From NCBI GenBank assembly GCA_945910005.1, contig CAMDTW010000307.1, positions 557,001 to 621,000 on the forward strand: a stretch of 64,000 bases of DNA. Reading direction: 5' to 3'. The stretch is from Isoperla grammatica (taxonomy: Eukaryota; Arthropoda; Insecta; Plecoptera; Perlodidae). Numbering within the stretch: position 1 is the first letter of the stretch; every line of letters begins with the position of its first letter. The translations under genes were made by a program, and so were the position numbers. This document shows, piece after piece, positions 61,897-64,000 of this stretch. The notes under the pieces were generated by a model. It saw only the letters and a list, made by a program, of their open reading frames with translations. It was not told the origin of the DNA and did no database searches.

Positions 61897-64000
61897 TGCA
61901 ACATATGAGGACAACGCATGTTTCCTCGCTTGTGAAGGTGACTGTACTTGATAAACCCTGCGCTAAGTCAGTGACATGAGAGCAACTTCATGCAACATAT
62001 GAAGACAACGCAAATTTCCTCGCTTGTGACGGTGACTGTACTTGATAAACCCTGCGCTAAGTCAGTGACATGAGAGCAACTACATGCAACGTATGAGGAC
62101 AACGCATGTTTCCTCGCTTGTGAAGGTGACTGTACTTGATAAACCCTGCGCTAAGTCAGTGACATGAGAGCAACTACATGCAACATATGAAGACAACGCA
62201 TGTTTCCTCGCTTGTGACGGTGACTGTACTTGATAAACCTTGCGCTAAGTCAGTGACATGAGAGCAACTACATGCAACATATGAAGACAACGCATATTTC
62301 CTCGCTTGTGACGGTTACTGTACGTAATAAACCCTGCGCTAAGTCAGTGACATGAGTGCAACTACATGCAACATATGAAGACAACGCATGTTTCCTCGCT
62401 TGTGAAGGTGACTGTACTTGATAAACCCTGCGCTAAGTCAGTGACATGAGAGCCACTTCTTGAACATATTAGGACAACGCATGTTTCCTCGCTTGTGAAG
62501 GTGACTGTACTTGATAAACCCTGCGCTAAGTCAGTGACATGAAAGCCACTTCTTGAACATATTAGGACAACGCATGTTTCCTCGCTTGTGAAGGTGACTG
62601 TACTTGATAAACCCTGCGCTAAGTCAGTGACATGAGAGCAACTACATGCATTATATGAGGACAACGCATGTTTCCTCGCTTGTGACGGTGAATGTACTTG
62701 ATAAACACTGCGCTAAGTCAGTGACATGAGAGCAACTACATGCAACATATAAAGACAACGCATGTTTTCTCGCTTGTGACGGTGACTGTACTTGATAAAC
62801 CCTGCGCTAAGTCAGTGACATAAGAGCAACTACATGCAACATATAAAGACAACGCATGTTTCCTCGCATGTGAAGGTGACTGTACTTGATAAACCCTACG
62901 CTAAGTCAGTGACATGAGAGCAACTACATGCAACATATGAAGACAATGCATGTTTTCTGGCTTGTGAAGGTGACTGTACTTGATAAACCCTGCGCTAAGT
63001 CAGTGACATGAGAGCAACTACATGCAACATATTAGGACAACGCATGTTTCCTCGCTTGTGAAGGTGACTGTACTTGATAAACCTTGCGCTAAGTCAGTGA
63101 CATGAGAGCAACTACATGCAACATATGAAGACAACGCATGTTTCCTTGCTTGTGACGGTGTCTGTACTTGATAAACCCTGCGCTAAGTCAGTGACATGAG
63201 AGCAACTACATGCAACATTTGAAGACAACGCATGTTTCCTCGCTTGTGACGGTGACTGAACTTGATAAACCCTGCGCTAAGTCAGTGACATAAGAGCAAC
63301 TACATGCAACCAATGAAGACAACGCATGTTTCCTCGCTTGTGACGGTGACTGTACTAGATAAACCCTGCGCTAAGTCAGTGACATGAGAGCAACTACATG
63401 CAACATATGTAGACAACGCATGTTTCCTCGCTTGTGAAAGTAACTGTACGTGATAAACCCTGCGCTATGTCAGTGACATGAGAGCAACTACATGCAACAT
63501 ATGAAGAGAACGAATGTTTCCTCGCTTGTGACGGTGACTGTACTTGATAAACCCTGCGCTAAGTCAGTGATATGAAAGCCACTTCATGCAACATATGAAG
63601 ACAACGCATGTTTCCTCGCTTGTGAAGGTGACTGTACGTGATTAACCCTGCGCCAAGTCAGTGACATGACCGCAACATCATGCAACATATGAGGACAACG
63701 CATGTTTCCTCGCTTGTGAAGGTGACTGTACTTGATAAACCCTGCGCTAAGTCAGTGACATGAGAGCAACTACATGCGACATATGAAGACAACGCATGTT
63801 TCCTCGCTTGTGACGGTGACTGTACTTGATAAACCCTGCGCTAAGTCAGTGACATGAGAGCAACTACATGCAACATATGAGGACAACGCATGTTTCCTCG
63901 CTTGTGAAGGTGACTGTACTTGATAAACCCTGCGCTAAGTCAGTGACATGAGAGCAACTACATGCAACATATGAAGACAACGCATGTTTCCTCGCTTGTG

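Larger units (their letters stand above)
33274..64000. repeat. Satellite B, right block: 93/94-bp tandem repeat
   Basis: About 327 further units in the same orientation and register as the left block. The same unit types occur. Long stretches repeat with very few differences, so this side looks more recently homogenised than the edge at 5.3-9 kb. No gene, other mobile element or inversion of unit orientation was seen. The array runs off the right edge of the window, so its full size is unknown. Confidence 0.98.

Noticed and set aside
5713..62664. Dozens of minus-strand reading frames of 60-134 codons over satellite B with a shared repeated protein motif
   Set aside because: They follow the 93/94-bp tandem unit, begin and end at arbitrary points where unit length changes, and show no independent sign of coding. 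They are repeat by-products.
5288..64000. Insect telomeric repeat, because TTAGG occurs in many units (ATATTAGGACAAC)
   Set aside because: TTAGG occurs at most once per unit and never in tandem.
5288..64000. A mammalian-type CENP-B box in either satellite
   Set aside because: I found no stretch with the TTCG...A..CGGGA core in the consensus units. A diverged binding site for another protein remains possible.
1..64000. Common origin of satellites A and B
   Set aside because: Apart from short AT-rich or chance words I saw no shared segment in either orientation. The TGA at the junction is too short to count.

Overview
The window is eukaryotic heterochromatin: two unrelated tandem satellites, with one intact Ty1/copia-type LTR retrotransposon inserted in the second. 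I see no host gene, tRNA, rRNA, CRISPR array or bacterial operon. The only convincing protein-coding gene is the Gag-Pol reading frame of the retrotransposon. The element's primer-binding site matches the anticodon arm of initiator tRNA-Met, as in Drosophila copia, so an animal and perhaps an arthropod is the best guess. The species cannot be named from the sequence.

Layout: 1-5287 is satellite A, about 179 bp per unit and about 30 divergent copies. At 5285-5287 it joins satellite B abruptly, with three shared bases. Satellite B fills 5288-28611 and 33274-64000, about 54 kb and roughly 575 units of 93-94 bp, all in one orientation. The retrotransposon spans 28612-33273 (4,662 bp): two 211-bp LTRs that look identical, a 5-bp target duplication (CATGC), a half-tRNA-type primer site, a leader with short upstream reading frames, one uninterrupted Gag-Pol frame of 1,338 codons and a polypurine tract.

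Satellite B is a mosaic of long repeats of repeats. Landmark variants recur at offsets of 3,285, 3,849, 4,507, 6,569, 6,757, 6,944 and 7,693 bp. All are close to whole numbers of a 93.84-bp mean unit, as expected of in-register unequal exchange. Blocks of about 1.3-3 kb, nearly identical by eye, recur several times, most densely at 40-64 kb. The retrotransposon lies inside one member of such a duplicated block, and sibling copies near 11.5, 18.3 and 22.0 kb keep the empty site. It therefore arrived after that duplication.

The many short minus-strand reading frames over the satellites come from repeat arithmetic (93 bp is 31 codons) and are not annotated as genes. No undescribed biological system is evident. 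The interest lies in the satellite architecture, the A/B junction and the young nested retrotransposon.
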